The notes: generated from the sequence alone by a model not told the origin. Positions 51,251 through 62,869 are shown, counted from the first letter of the stretch. The stretch is 64,000 nt of DNA from Daphnia pulex (GCF_021134715.1 NC_060025.1:8122001-8186000); one strand, 5' to 3'. Program-made: numbers and translations.

Positions 51251-53722
51251 GTAAAATTCCATTAGAACTTTTCTTTTTTTTTTTTAAACTCAAAGATTTG
51301 AATTCTCATTTAATTTTATTGCTGCCCAGTTGAGGATCGTGAATCGAATCATACGATCTGCTGAAGAATATCTCGGTTCTTTCGAATGACCCGGCGCAAC
51401 AACTCACAGATTTCGTCCAGGATCAACTCGCTTATCCAATCCCGCCATTTTGGGATCCAGCGAAGAAAAATTTGACTCCCCAGCTGAATTAATTTCGTAC
51501 CAAATGAGATCGTTGTCGACCATTCGACATCAGGTGCCACTGCTCCAATCGATCTGCCGGACAGTATTCCGGCTTAAAAGATTCATTTCCCTTTGTTATT
51601 GTTTGAAATTGCCGTGAACTTATTTGTTATTTTTTTTTTGTCTGCTCTTCGTCTTGTTGTGAAGCGCCTAGAGTAGCATATCTGAGAAAGCGTCAGACAG
51701 TTGGCGTATTGGCCCAGCCGAAGCCGCTGGAGAAAGTGAGATTGGCGGCGATCGTGCGTCCAAGGCCAGTTTTAGTGATGGTAAGTCGCTGCCGTTATTG
51801 TTGTCATAAAAGGGGAGATTTGTGACTCCTGCCCCCCCCCCCCCTGTTAATTTCGTCATCAGAAACACAAATGATTTCCATTCAGGGTTCGCCATCTCTC
51901 ATACCGGTCAGTTACAGCAGTAGTCAATGGCTTACAACGAATTGTTTATATCAAGGTTTCTCTTTTCTTTTAAATGCGACAATGCATTAATGTTAGTAGT
52001 TGTGTGATTAAGAGTTAATTGGAGAAGTAATGGGTTAGTACATGCATGTTTTTAAATGATAAGAACAGACATGGGGAACAGTGAGAGACAATATGGAGGA
52101 GTAGATAACGGCCCCGGGGATTTTCTTTAGTTTTTATAAACAATTGGGGCCACAGCCATTAAACAAAGGTCACACATTGGATTGTTATCATGAAATCCGT
52201 ATGGGTTGGTTGCGAATGTTATGGAATGTTTCAATTTTGTAAACATGGCAGTAGCTAATTGGTTACAGCTTAAAATTGTTACGATCGAGTTTTATGTTCG
52301 ATTTTAGTTGAAGAAAGTCTAGGGTAAGTTCAAGGCCTGTTTAAAGAGAGTAGGGGCAGATATCATCCATAAAAATAATTTTAGTTGAATCGATTTATGA
52401 CGTGTTATTCACACCCATGAGCGTGATTGCATTTGTTGTTTAAATGTTGTTACAGTACCATAACAACAAATGCGTAGCAGAGAAGAAGTTATTGTGAGAG
52501 TGTTTAGTGATTGAACCCTGGTAGTTGTGGGTGGCTAGTTTTTAGTGTTTCATTCTACGCGAGTCACGTAACTATTTCAGTCCTCTTCATTCTCTAGTGT
52601 GGTGTTGGCAATAGAATACGTGTGTCCGATTTAAGTCTGGGTGTTCTTGTGGGTAGTGGGATTCGTAGGATTGCATCTTTTGCTTGTTAAGTTCGTTTTA
52701 GTCCCTGATGCGATTAACTTTTTTGTTTTCCGCCGAGTGACGTCATTACATATAAGGCAACAGAAATAATAAATGTGTAATTAATAATAATTAGTGCCTT
52801 GTTTGTGTTTGTTTTTACTTTTCGGTTGAGTGCGTGAGTGTTGCAGGATGCAGACATTGTAGATTGAACACCGTTTTGAGTTTAGAGTTTGCAGTGTTTG
52901 GCTGTTGGTGATGTCGGTTTCTTGATCATGATTATTAAGTGAAGAGAATATTACGTAAGTATCGATATTTCTTATGCTTATCCTATTCCTTTGTAATTTC
53001 AATGAGCGTCGATGACTTAAAGGCGGAAATTATTTTCAAACTATTTAAAAACGTTTCTTCCTCCTAGCGCTAGATGTCTTACTTTTGCTGTATTTATTTT
53101 GAATAACTTTTCACATCTCTAAAACATTTATCCCTGAGGGTAGTACTTGTACTACCAGAAGGCATTAAAGTAAATGCGGGTGTCTGGGTGTGTAGGAGGG
53201 GGAGGGATGTGGGGGGAGTGTACGGTGTTCTGGGCCAGGCTTCCAGAACCTTTAATTCAGAATCAGAATAAATTTATAGAAATCTAAACTACTGCATCGA
53301 TTTTCTTCAAACTTTTTGTGTAAACTTACAGTAATTTATCTCAGCGGATAGGTAAGTTTCGATTCATTTGGTAATACTAAATTTTATTTCATTTTATGCG
53401 GATTTAGTCATTAGCTTTTTGTGACTTAGGACAACCACAACATCAATTCGATTGTCTGTTTGTTTTGTTTTTGTTGCTGATTTACCAGTTACCGAACGTT
53501 GTCATCATGTTGACATGGTTAGATTGCAATTTGTAATGATTAAAGTAACGTATAATTTCAACATTCCTGTTTCAATTCTTAGGCAAAAGACTATACTATG
53601 GATTACCTTATTCATCATTGTCATTGTAATTGTTTCGCATAGCTAAATGCTTCATGAAGGGTAAATCAACGAAATATCATTTATTATTTTGAGTTTTCTT
53701 ACGTATTTTGTTTGCCTAACTA

Positions 53723-53893
53723 ATTTTGTTGTGACGCCCAGGAAAATGACCATGATTTTCATGGTAGTGTATTAAACCATTTCTCTGAGTCACTCACTGA
53801 TTTTGTTGTGACGCCCAGTAAAATGACCATTAAATGGGTTTGCTTGATTTTCATGGTAGTGCACTAAACCATTTCTGTGAGTCACTCACTGAT
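53723..53893. repeat. Two-copy direct tandem repeat
   Basis: Copy 1 at 53723-53799 and copy 2 at 53800-53893 both start ATTTTGTTGTGACGCCCAG and end in GAGTCACTCACTGA. Copy 2 has about 18 extra bases in the middle. Confidence 0.85.
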
Positions 53894-55123
53894 ATCAACA
53901 CCATATGATGAGTAGTCATCATGTATGGTAAGCACTGAAATAATTTACCATATTTGTAATGCCCTAACGATAAATTTTATTTTGACTGTTAGGCTAATGA
54001 TTAGAAGTTAGACATGAATATGTATCGTCCTCACCTAAATTTGGATGTGCACATGTCTGTTTCAGAAAGAAAGTTAAGGATAGGAGAAGATGAGCACATT
54101 AGCTTAGGCATACCAGTAATTTTAAATCTACGTTGATTGCATCTGTTGGAAAAATGGAAATTTATTTAACATTTGATTTTAACTGAATAGTCGTATGTGT
54201 AATATATTTTCAAATGCAATCATTGATGTCTTAAAATCTTCGAGAGCTGTGCCGTATCACGACAGAAATGTTTACCTAAATCACATTTTGACTTGGCATT
54301 GTTGTAATCATTGTAATTTTTCATTTTCTAATATACCACCGTTTTAACTATTCGTATAGACGCATACTCGCTTTTCCGATTGCATAATACTTAGCACAAA
54401 AACAATTCTGTTGCGGTAAGATACTAAGATCCTCTTTTTTCGCGCCTTTTTTTTGGGGGGGGGGGAAGGGGGTATAGGGGGTAGATATTTATGGACTTGA
54501 GTGTAGTTATAGCTTGACTCGCCCCGGAAGTATTCGTTCCGTGCTGTCTGTCAAACAGGTTGATTTACTTGAAATTTTGCTAAAAGATGCCACCAAAATC
54601 AAAAGAGTGTTTTTCAAGTCCAAAGGATAAAAAGCGGAGTAAAAAAACGTCAGCAGCTTAAAGCTACAAATTATGAACAGAATAACATTATGGATAATAA
54701 TAATATTAGAATTGCTCAACAAAATTCTTCCGCACTACTGATTCAGGTGATTAGTTTAATAGAAAATTACAATAAAACAAAATCTTACGAAATTCCTACA
54801 TTTTAATTGTTCTGAAAATAAGCAATTTAAGCTTTTAACTGATAGCTTGCCCGTTAATACCCGAGGGCGAACCTGGAAGGGTCTTGTCGGCAGTTGCTGT
54901 TAGGTAAATTTTAGTGAAAACTGACAGTGACTGAAACAGCAACAAAGCTCACTTGTTAGATTTTTGAAAAATTACTTTTTTTTTCTACTTCCGGTTTTCT
55001 TATTTCAGTCAGTAGTTCAGTAAATATTCTTCTTATGCACAAAAGAACCACATATTCATGATCCTCGTCAAATTTGTGGTAAAGTTCATGTTTTGTTTTG
55101 TACGTACGAGTACTTCCGGTTTT

Positions 55124-55159
55124 GAGAATTATCCTGAACTATAGTTCAGGAAAATTCTC
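55124..55159. repeat. 36-bp near-perfect palindrome
   Basis: The arms GAGAATTxTCCTGAACTA and their inverse pair at all but one base pair. It lies in the middle of the 390-bp element with inverted ends. Confidence 0.75.
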
Positions 55160-55246
55160 GATTTTGGCCAAATTTTGGATTTCGTTTAAATTACACTAAA
55201 TCGACCCTAAATTTCACGGAGATCACGAATATTTGGTTTATTTCTA

Positions 55247-55275
55247 CGGCAGCTTAATGGTTAAGGCGCTATCGC
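55247..55275 (+). other. tRNA A-box-like stretch
   Basis: AGCTTAATGGTTAAGGCGCT resembles the D-arm/A-box of tRNA-derived SINEs. A weak B-box-like AGATCGAATGC follows near 55347. A full tRNA does not fold here. Confidence 0.25.
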
Positions 55276-56838
55276 TTCCTTCCGGTATACTTCCGGAAAA
55301 TTTACATTAAATTAGCAAGTGAGCTTTGTTCTCTGTACTGCTCTCAAGATCGAATGCTAGGTTTTAGCGAACAAAAATGTGCTTTTCAAGTTTTGTGAGC
55401 ATCTTAAGATCAGTTCTTCAAAAGTTAAAATACTGAGTTTTGAGACGTGTCAAATAGATGGCGTCATGGCGTGTTGATTATTGTGTTGCCAGTTATTTGG
55501 GCTTATGGCGTTTTGCTGTCAAAAGTTACGCTATCTTTTCTTCGAAAATTACCAGTGAATTCATATGTAAATTCGAGTGATTTCGTCTGTAACTTGTCGG
55601 TGATGTGTTCTATTCCGGATATATGTTGGATATCCTTAATTTTTTCATCAACTTACAGTCTGAGCCCTGAGGAAACGTGAAAGTCGTGCAGCCTACCCTC
55701 AACTATTTTGTTCGAACTCATTGTATTCTACTGAATGTGCAATCGAAATGATACAGGTAACAACCAACACTAGCTTTATTACATTATTGCTGAAGCAAAT
55801 ATTGCTCATACTGCTCTACAAATACAATTCTTCTCGTGTTTTATTAGGATTCATCTTAATTATCGGCTGTTTCTATTGGACTTGCTAGATCACCAACCAC
55901 AGCATGGACCAATCTCTCATTAGATCTTCTAGAGAACCTCTGATTTAACTGATTGGTGGTTTCATGTGTAAGTTCACTTGTCATTTCACTGAACTTTCTT
56001 TTTTGCAGTCTAATATGTATTTAAAGTGATGATCTGCACTTATGTCTATCTAATGTTTAAGAGACGATTTCCAGGGTATACTGATAACTGTTTATTTATT
56101 CTTTTAGATCATAGACGTGAAGTACATTGATGACAAAAATTATAAACAAGGTGACTTATTATTATTTATATTTACAGTTTCTAAATTTCAGGTTTCTAAA
56201 TTGGCATAACAGACAGACTTTAATGAGAAATCATGTCCTTTCAAGAAAAAGACAAGGACTATACAGTCAACAAGGTTTCTTGTTTGCTAACCGGTGGCTG
56301 CTATCCTTGAAGATTGAATCTCCCTTTTTACTTCCTTGCATAGGCCCACTTGATTTGAGGTATTGCCATATGTCGCTGCAATCCTGTTTGAATATTATTG
56401 TCATCCAAATAAATGTTCATTAGACTGCTTACAGGGTAATCCTTCGCTACTTGTCATGGACTTCATCCAGTGGTGCCTGCCTGCCTACCTGGTGAAAATC
56501 AATGAGAGGATGCTGTGATTCAAAATTCAAGAGATTGCTGATAAATTGTGTAGTTGTTAGCTAAATTACAAGTGCATATCTGGGCTCCCTTCTTTTCTGT
56601 GGCCCCGTTTCCCTAACTAACCACTAACCAACGCCCGCCGGTGGTCACTCACCCGCTGTGAAACCAGGAGGAGGGGAGGGCTCTGGTCGAACGGGGACTT
56701 GGAAGGCGCATGATCCGATGAAAACTTTTGGAGGGTCATGAGTCTAACCCGGAAGCCTAGTATGACTACATCTCCCCGGAAAAACTTGCCTCGTACTTCT
56801 CTCTTCTTCTCGGTCCAGATACTATCTCTGGGGGCCGT

Positions 56839-57300
56839 AGACAAAACCTACAACAGCATGCGCGAGTTAAAACAATGCATCCACTACCCAATGAAACAAA
56901 AAGCCATGGTTAATTTTTTGTGGAAATCTCCGTCAGTCAAGTTACAAATTTTTCTAATTCAACAACTCGCGTAGAATTTTGCATCTAGTCTATTAGTGCA
57001 AATCGCGATCCCGTGTGTTTGGTAGTTAAGAAAATGGTTGTTTAAAAAACAAACAATGGGGTGTTATTAGTAGCCAAAGCCATTGTTTGTTTTTTAAACA
57101 ACCATTTTCTTGACTACTTAACACATAGGATCGCTATTTGCACCAGTAGACTAGATGCAAAATTCGACAGAAGTTGTTGAGTTTGAAAAATTTGTAACTT
57201 AACTGAAGCAGATTTCCGCAAAACTAAACCATCGCTTTTTGTCTCATTGCCGCAGCGGTGGTGGCGGGTTGCGTTTAAACTCGTGCAGTAGTAAACCGTC
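56839..57300. mobile_element. Foldback (MITE-like) palindrome
   Basis: Two imperfect inverted arms of about 220 bp (56839-57058 and 57081-57300) flank a 22-base loop. The innermost 23 bp pair perfectly and the outer parts carry substitutions. There is no open frame for a transposase. Such foldback elements are non-autonomous DNA transposon derivatives. The superfamily and target-site duplication are undetermined. Confidence 0.75.
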
Positions 57301-57406
57301 TTGAACCGGACGCTCTGTTTATTGAATTTTTTTTTTCATTTGTGTTCCTTATTAAGTATGGTGTATTAAAATTGAATAAAAGGGTTTTGTTAACGTTTGT
57401 ATATGT

Positions 57407-57412
57407 TTTATT
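57407..57412 (-). terminator. Polyadenylation signal AATAAA of the four-TM membrane-protein gene
   Basis: TTTATT on the plus strand, about 255 bp after the stop codon at 57666. Confidence 0.45.
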
Positions 57413-57665
57413 ATTTGACGAAATTATGGAGTACATTGGGTTGGGATCATAAGAGGTATGGTTTGGATTTTAGGTGGTATGGTTATGGGAAAGGAGTTCA
57501 GAATATATGTGGTACTGGGTTTTGATTATCGGTGGGGTGGGTATGGCTGTGGAGCTTATAACATCCCTATATTCTATGTCGGTATAATAAATGAATGAAA
57601 ACCCCCAAATTCTTCTAAGATGTGAAAATCAAGTCTCCCCCCTCCCAACCACCTTCTCGTCGTTT

Positions 57666-59930
57666 TTACAACGCGAGCATCTGTATTATTTGCTTGGCAT
57701 AAAAACTCCCCATATTTTTGTTTCTTCTTAACATGTAAATGGTAAACAGCATGAACATAATGAAAATCGAACAAAATACTGGCTGCAACTTCCAGAACAT
57801 GACACCAGCAGTCCAGCACAAAGGAACAGCCACAGGTAAAATTGATGCACAAAAATCTTTACCAACAAAGGCTGCAACCTGCAAGAAATGAACCTGTTAG
57901 AAGATTTAAAGACAAACTTTACCCCAATGTTATCAAAACAAACAAGATTCTCTATTCTATTTAGAAAAACAAATAATTTTAAGAAGAAAACAATAAAAAA
58001 TTACCATTTTCCAATCTCAAATTCTCTTCACTCTTATTCTCTTAACCACCTCCATGTCCTTCAAAACTCAAGTAAGTGTAGATGATCTTCCATACAATTT
58101 GCTAAGTTGACAAACAAAAGAGTAAAATCAGGAAAAAGCTCACGTGCAAACAGACTGCCCACACGGATGACCAGTACATGAATACCCGACAAACGTACTC
58201 CTCTACTGCCAACACTACAACGAAAAAAATAAAGGGAGAACTGAAATGGTAAAGTCAAATGGAAGTATGGAAAAGAACACTAACTTCTCCAATCTCCTTA
58301 CACTCCACATCCCCCTAGAACTACCAACTCTACTAGGGCTCAAAAGCTCAATCCCACACACTCAAAACAAATTGCAAACTGAACTTATTGAAAGAATTCT
58401 TCTATCCCTCTCCCTAATCAGAAATCACCCATCCCCTGCTGACTAACAGAGCTAATTAGCCTGTAAGAAACAAAATTTCAAGAAAAGTGGCATTTGCACC
58501 CACCAATTTCCATGGAATAGCCAAAAGAAGTTCCCGGCTGCGACGCAATCTGTTCAACTGGACTGACTGGCGGCGAGGGCGAACTAGGACCACACTGACA
58601 CAGACTTAATCTCCTGTAAAATCCAAAACAAAGTACATTGAAGCCACAAATAGTTATAATGGAATTTTACCCCGTAGGATATCCTTTATCACTCCTGGCA
58701 ACGAAAGAGCGTCCTAGTTTCGGTTCATTGCAGTGATGTTGGAGTCCAAAGCGATGCAATCGGCCAAACAAATAATTGGCGAATCGACGCACTAAACGGG
58801 CGAGGAAGTTCCCAGGACCATTATCGGCAGCTGCTGTTGAACTGGAGACTAAACCTCTTTAGGATATGATTCTAGATTTTTATCTACGAATACAAACAAA
58901 TTTTCTTTTATTAACTTGTCATACTATTATAAGCCCTAAAATACTACACAGCTGGAGAGTAAAATAAAATAAGTTTTGTTGAGCCCCTGATGTGATATTT
59001 AAACGAACAAAACAAAAGAAGACAAAGCGAAAATTACAGTTAGTTCATCGTTACATTTCCACAGATAAATAATACGAGATTTTAGACTGATAATTGAATA
59101 AAAAAAAGGAATCGGCTTTCCAAAGCGTTCAATGCAGGTTCGGATTACATCCTAACCATTTATCAGTTTACTATACAAATGTAACACGAGTTTTAATTCC
59201 TCTACTGAGAGCATTTCATTGTCCACTTTCATATTACAGACAGGGAAATAGCAACTAGTCTATTCTTCTTAGAGGGGTGTGAGCTAGGATTTATCTTTAT
59301 ATCTTTATCTGACATGGTAACCACCACAAAACAATCCACTCAACGATGATTGCTAAACCATATACCTTTCAGAAAAGTTTCTTAACTAATTATACCAAAT
59401 CTCATCTTTAACTTCAACGTAATTAAAGAAACATTGGTCAAAATAACTACCTTGAAAATTGAAGTTCCTTTGAGAATGAAAGACACAGGTTGCACTATTG
59501 GATGGGACCATTCCATCTCTAATGCCGAGAACACTCAGGGAGCACGAAAACTTCAGCTGCAGTTGTCTGAAAACGTTTAGTCAAGAATGCAAGAAGAATC
59601 ATTAGCTAAATGTTTTGTTATCTGTTAATTAAAACAGTAAAACCATTTAAAGTTCATCTTAGCCAACAATAAAAATCAAGACCAATACCATCTCTCATGA
59701 AAACCTCTACTTTACTTTAGAGATAACTGGCTTTACATCCATTCTGAAGATTCTTTCTTCATTTTCAAGTTGGTCGAAGAATTTTATAGCAAAATGCAAT
59801 AACCCGATAGACAGCTACTCTAATTCTAATAGTGATAATAACCATGACAATAAAAACAAATTACCAATAAGCTGAGAAAGGGAATTGTCATCTCACCATC
59901 ACAACAATCAACGCACCAGACGGCCACCAT
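57666..59930 (-). CDS. Unrecognised four-TM membrane protein
   Basis: Eight exons join in phase: 59930-59865, 59814-59737, 59556-59451, 59225-59157, 58830-58671, 58613-58504, 58214-58144 and 57878-57666. They give 290 residues. The first membrane segment is MTIPFLSLLLSIGLLHFAIK (about 14-33). The middle is soluble, with a basic block (FLARLVRRFANYLFGRLHRF) and a Pro/Ser stretch (CGPSSPSPPVSPVEQ). Three more hydrophobic segments follow near the C-terminus (VFMYWSSVWAVCLHVAAFVG; ILPVAVPLCWTAGVMFW; PVFCSIFIMFMLFTIYML). I do not recognise the family. It lies 402 bp downstream of Spätzle-like B on the same strand. Exons 1-5 are inside the duplicated arm and exons 6-8 in the single-copy spacer. Exons 5-8 are the best supported; exons 1-4 are chosen for phase and splice agreement. 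Confidence 0.65.
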
Positions 59931-60236
59931 TTTTGCACTGAATTGAGGGGGAGTGGGCAGGGTTGCATGAATATGAACAAGGTAGGTTTTAAAAAATTAT
60001 TTAAAAAACAATTAATTTTCGGTAAATCAATTGGAATAATAGTGTTAATTAACAAGAATTTGAGGCCACAACCACAGAAGTGTTGGATTTGAGAATTTTT
60101 TATACCAATCAATATTGATGTTCTATTCTGTAAAACCCGTTTTTAATACTCGCCTTTTGATTTTTAATCTTTAACACATTTTCCTTATGAAACACCAATC
60201 AATTAAGAATAAAGAACTAATATTAGTGTAACTCAT

Positions 60237-60242
60237 TTTATT
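60237..60242 (-). terminator. Polyadenylation signal AATAAA, Spätzle-like B (right)
   Basis: TTTATT on the plus strand, 91 bp past the stop codon, matching the left copy. Confidence 0.75.
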
Positions 60243-60332
60243 GATCCGACAGCAAATTATTTAAATAATATTCGTTCATAAGTATCCATTGTAAAAATTT
60301 GGTAGGGGGATGTTGAAGGGTCGAGTAAGAAT

Positions 60333-61513
60333 TTAAGCTGAAATGTGACAAGAACAGGCCGATGGCAACTTGTAGATGTCAATGAATATTCCCTTATGGG
60401 GATAGCATGGATCAAAGGAAAGCATCCGCTGGTAGACATATTTTTGCAAGCATTTGCTCTGATAGCAAGGTGCCAAAGTGCGGCAAGATGAGCCGGGGAA
60501 CAAGCAAGTCTCGGTCCGCTGGGTTTGGGTGTATCCGGGCCAGGCCATTTCTTGGACGATGACGCGCCACTCACCTTCGGCATTGATTGCGCGGACAGGG
60601 CGGGCGTAAAGGACATCACTGGGGCAGATGTATCCTTCACCACCAACCCAGTTGCCCTTTTCGAAGGTGTTGCCGTGGTAATCAGAATAGTCGAAATGTT
60701 TCTCGGCTAAAGATGTCAGACCATCGACCAAGTTGTCAGCCGACTGTTCTGCAACATCAGCATATTTCTTCAAAATAATAGGATCGTAATCGATGGCGTG
60801 CTATGGGTATATAATCAAATATTCCATTAAGAATAGTGAACTTAAAGTATTAAAATTTCCTTCAGATTACCTTGACTTCTTTCTCGGGGTATTCAGAATC
60901 CTGGAGGCAAAAGGTCAGAGTGCCGTTTTTCGAGCATTTGGGTGCCTTGCGAGAGTCACAGTATTCGCTCTCGTACTTTTGGTTATAAGGTGCAGGGTAT
61001 GCAGGTTGGGGATAGGATGGCTTGGGGTAATAAGTTGGCACTGGTGAAGGATATGCTAGTTTTGGGTAGGCTGGAGGAGGGTAAGTTGGATTTGGATAGG
61101 CTGGTGTAGTAGGGTAAGTTGGTTTGGGGTAGGTTGGTGTAGTAGGATAAGCTGGTGTAGTAGGGTAAGTTGGTTTTGGGTAGGTTGGTGTAGTAGGGTT
61201 AGTTGGTTTGGGGTAGGCAGGTGTAGTAGAGTAAGTTGGTTTTGGATAGGCTGGTGCTGGAGTAGGATAGGAAGGTTTGGGGTACGCTGGAGCTCGTTCG
61301 GGGTATTCTGGTTTAGGGTAAGAAGTTGGTGGAGGAAAGAAAGTATTAGGATAATGTTGGGGTTCAGGCTCGGCCATTACTGCAACCAACACGGCTGCCA
61401 CACACAACTAGATTTTTTAACGAGAATTTCTGCTGTTATTTATTATATTAACACTTAATTGATCATTGAGCGCTAATTGGAGTTGAACTTACCACAGTTT
61501 TTATGTTCAACAT
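60333..61513 (-). CDS. Spätzle-like cystine-knot protein B with Tyr-Pro-Lys-Pro repeat prodomain, right copy
   Basis: Exons 61513-61493, 61407-60871 and 60800-60333 give 341 residues, six more than the left copy. The signal peptide, repeat prodomain, CSKNGTLTFCLQDSEYP motif and eight-cysteine Spätzle domain are as in the left gene. The difference in length is in the proline/tyrosine repeat, where a block AYPTTPTYPKP is added and several units vary. The cystine-knot exon differs from the left copy at one residue (Asn to His, in AEKxFDYSD). Both copies keep all splice sites and are likely functional secreted Toll-type ligands. It is divergent from Spätzle-like A across a 353-bp promoter. Confidence 0.9.
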
Positions 61514-61599
61514 CTCAAAATTTTTCTGATCCGCAATTTTCAAAGTTGTTTGGGTGATTGTCAGCTTTCGACTGATGCTGATTCAAAAATGCCCAAAGG

Positions 61600-61607
61600 T
61601 TTTTATA
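61600..61607 (-). promoter_or_regulatory. TATA box of Spätzle-like B (right)
   Basis: TATAAAAA on the minus strand with initiator TCAGT at 61575-61571, the same spacing as in the left arm. Confidence 0.75.
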
Positions 61608-61960
61608 GCGCGCCATGCTTTGCAGTCAACAGTTCTTTCCTTGCACTAAACCAATTTCCATTTCACTGGTGATGTGGTGTCCTTGATCCATATTAACTTC
61701 TCTTTTTGTAACAACAAAATAAGTTTGGTCAAAATATTACCCCATTGGAGTACAAGTCTTATAGCGGAAACCACCGGGGTGTAAACCAAAACGTCTAATG
61801 TCGGACTGATTGTTTCAGTTTGAGTGACTTTGAATTTCGCATAGTTGAGCTGTGGTCTACCCAATTTCCACTTCAATCTCTATTGACGAAATTGCCTAGT
61901 CAATCGGAAACTAAAAAAAAAAAGAGCTCTTACTCTATTGGCAATGTGAAACATGTTTGG
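61608..61960. promoter_or_regulatory. Shared divergent promoter of Spätzle-like A and B (right)
   Basis: 353 bp between TATA boxes, near-identical in inverse orientation to 47977-48329. Confidence 0.65.
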
Positions 61961-61968
61961 TATATAAA
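61961..61968 (+). promoter_or_regulatory. TATA box of Spätzle-like A (right)
   Basis: TATATAAA with a TTAGTT initiator at 61992-61997, so transcription should start near 61994. Confidence 0.7.
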
Positions 61969-62048
61969 GGCGCGGTCTCATCTTGTTTGAATTAGTTGTT
62001 ACCAGAAAAGCAAAGCAAATAGAACATCTTACGAGACTCAGCATCACG

Positions 62049-62733
62049 ATGTCTGTTAAATTCATGGTAAAGATATTCACATCAACATTCAAATACATTA
62101 AAAACAATTCTCTACTAAATGCGCTAATTCTTCTTTTAGATTTTTGCTTCTTTGACGGTCGGAGTTCTCTGCTCGCCAGACCCGAACTACAGACCACCTG
62201 TTTACGGTGCTCAGCCAAAGTACGAGTACGTCGAGATTCCGCACTGCGCCAAAAACACGACCAAGTCCTGGTGCCTGGAAGACTCTGAATATCCCCAACA
62301 TGAAGTGCAACAAGCCCTGGACCAACATTACCAGGCCGTCTTGGCTTTCTACAAGGACAAACTGGCCAACACTGAGAACTCTGTCGACGGACTGGACAAG
62401 TTGAACGACGAATCTTACCTCTGCCCAAGTTCAACCGATTACATCCGTCCTTTCCGGGCCATCAACGTCGACGGCAAGTGGCGCACCATCGTCAACGGCG
62501 TCGAGTCTTACGGCATCAAGTACACGCAAACTGCTCGAATTGAAGAATGCGACGTGGTCGTGGGTGCCACCTGCCCCTTGGTACCGTCCTGCTACGAGTC
62601 AAAATGCGTCCAGAAAAATATTTTCCATCGCTTTTTGGTCTACAACCCGTACGACTACGCTTTCCCTTTCGCCATTGAAAAATTCAAGTTGCCCGGATCG
62701 TGCGGTTGCGTTGTCGGAGCTTTCCATCTTTAA
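62049..62733 (+). CDS. Spätzle-like cystine-knot protein A, right copy
   Basis: Exons 62049-62066 and 62140-62733 give 203 residues. The protein equals the left-arm gene A except Ser for Thr in the signal peptide (IFASLTVG versus IFATLTVG). It has the same HCAKNTTKSWCLEDSEYP proregion motif and seven-cysteine Spätzle domain ending PGSCGCVVGAFHL. Predicted role: secreted ligand of Toll-family receptors. The short six-codon first exon with a split signal peptide is shared by all four Spätzle-like genes here, which supports common ancestry of A and B by an older tandem duplication. Confidence 0.88.
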
Positions 62734-62861
62734 AAAAACGCATCAACTAAAACTGTGTCCATCGTATTGAGTAGTGGCACATGATCAAGAGCAATCAAGA
62801 GCAAAGGAAAACTAACCAAATACTTACACATAATGAATTAAATTATTTTACATAACCGAAA

Positions 62862-62867
62862 AATAAA
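62862..62867 (+). terminator. Polyadenylation signal AATAAA, Spätzle-like A (right)
   Basis: 129 bp after the stop codon, in the same position as in the left arm. Confidence 0.65.
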
Positions 62868-62869
62868 CA

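Larger units (their letters stand above)
45770..51265 (+). repeat. Left arm of a large inverted duplication
   Basis: This arm is the reverse complement of about 58656-63985. Homology starts around 45.77-45.81 kb, where a block reading AGTTCAGTGTAATGTTA recurs inverted at about 63940. It ends sharply after GTAAAATTCCATTA near 51265. The arm contains Spätzle-like genes A and B and the first five exons of a membrane-protein gene. The inner part (47.2-51.2 kb) is nearly identical between arms. The outer part (45.8-47.1 kb) shows many substitutions and indels. Confidence 0.9.
54941..55330. repeat. Possible MITE with 15-bp terminal inverted repeats
   Basis: AACAAAGCTCACTTG at 54941-54955 is the exact reverse complement of 55316-55330. 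Inside are several ACTTCCGG copies and a 36-bp palindrome. No target-site duplication was established. Confidence 0.4.
51265..58656. other. Spacer between the arms of the inverted duplication
   Basis: A 7.4-kb single-copy segment. Its right end holds exons 6-8 of the membrane-protein gene. The rest is AT-rich, with homopolymers (C-run near 51830-51845, G-run near 54456-54467), a direct repeat, small inverted repeats and a foldback element, listed separately. A stretch at about 51.34-51.54 kb is open on both strands but has no supported exon structure. A candidate exon at about 51671-51779 has a good donor (GATGGTAAGT) but no assigned gene. Confidence 0.6.

Noticed and set aside
51349-51540. 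Stretch open on both strands (minus MAPDVEWSTTIS; plus DPAQQLTDFVQDQLAYP)
   Set aside because: Looks coding-like on either strand, but neither frame has a start or acceptor that joins it to a gene; kept only as a note.
57574-57852. 92-codon minus-strand open frame
   Set aside because: Out-of-frame shadow of the last exon of the four-TM gene, whose frame joins in phase to seven upstream exons.
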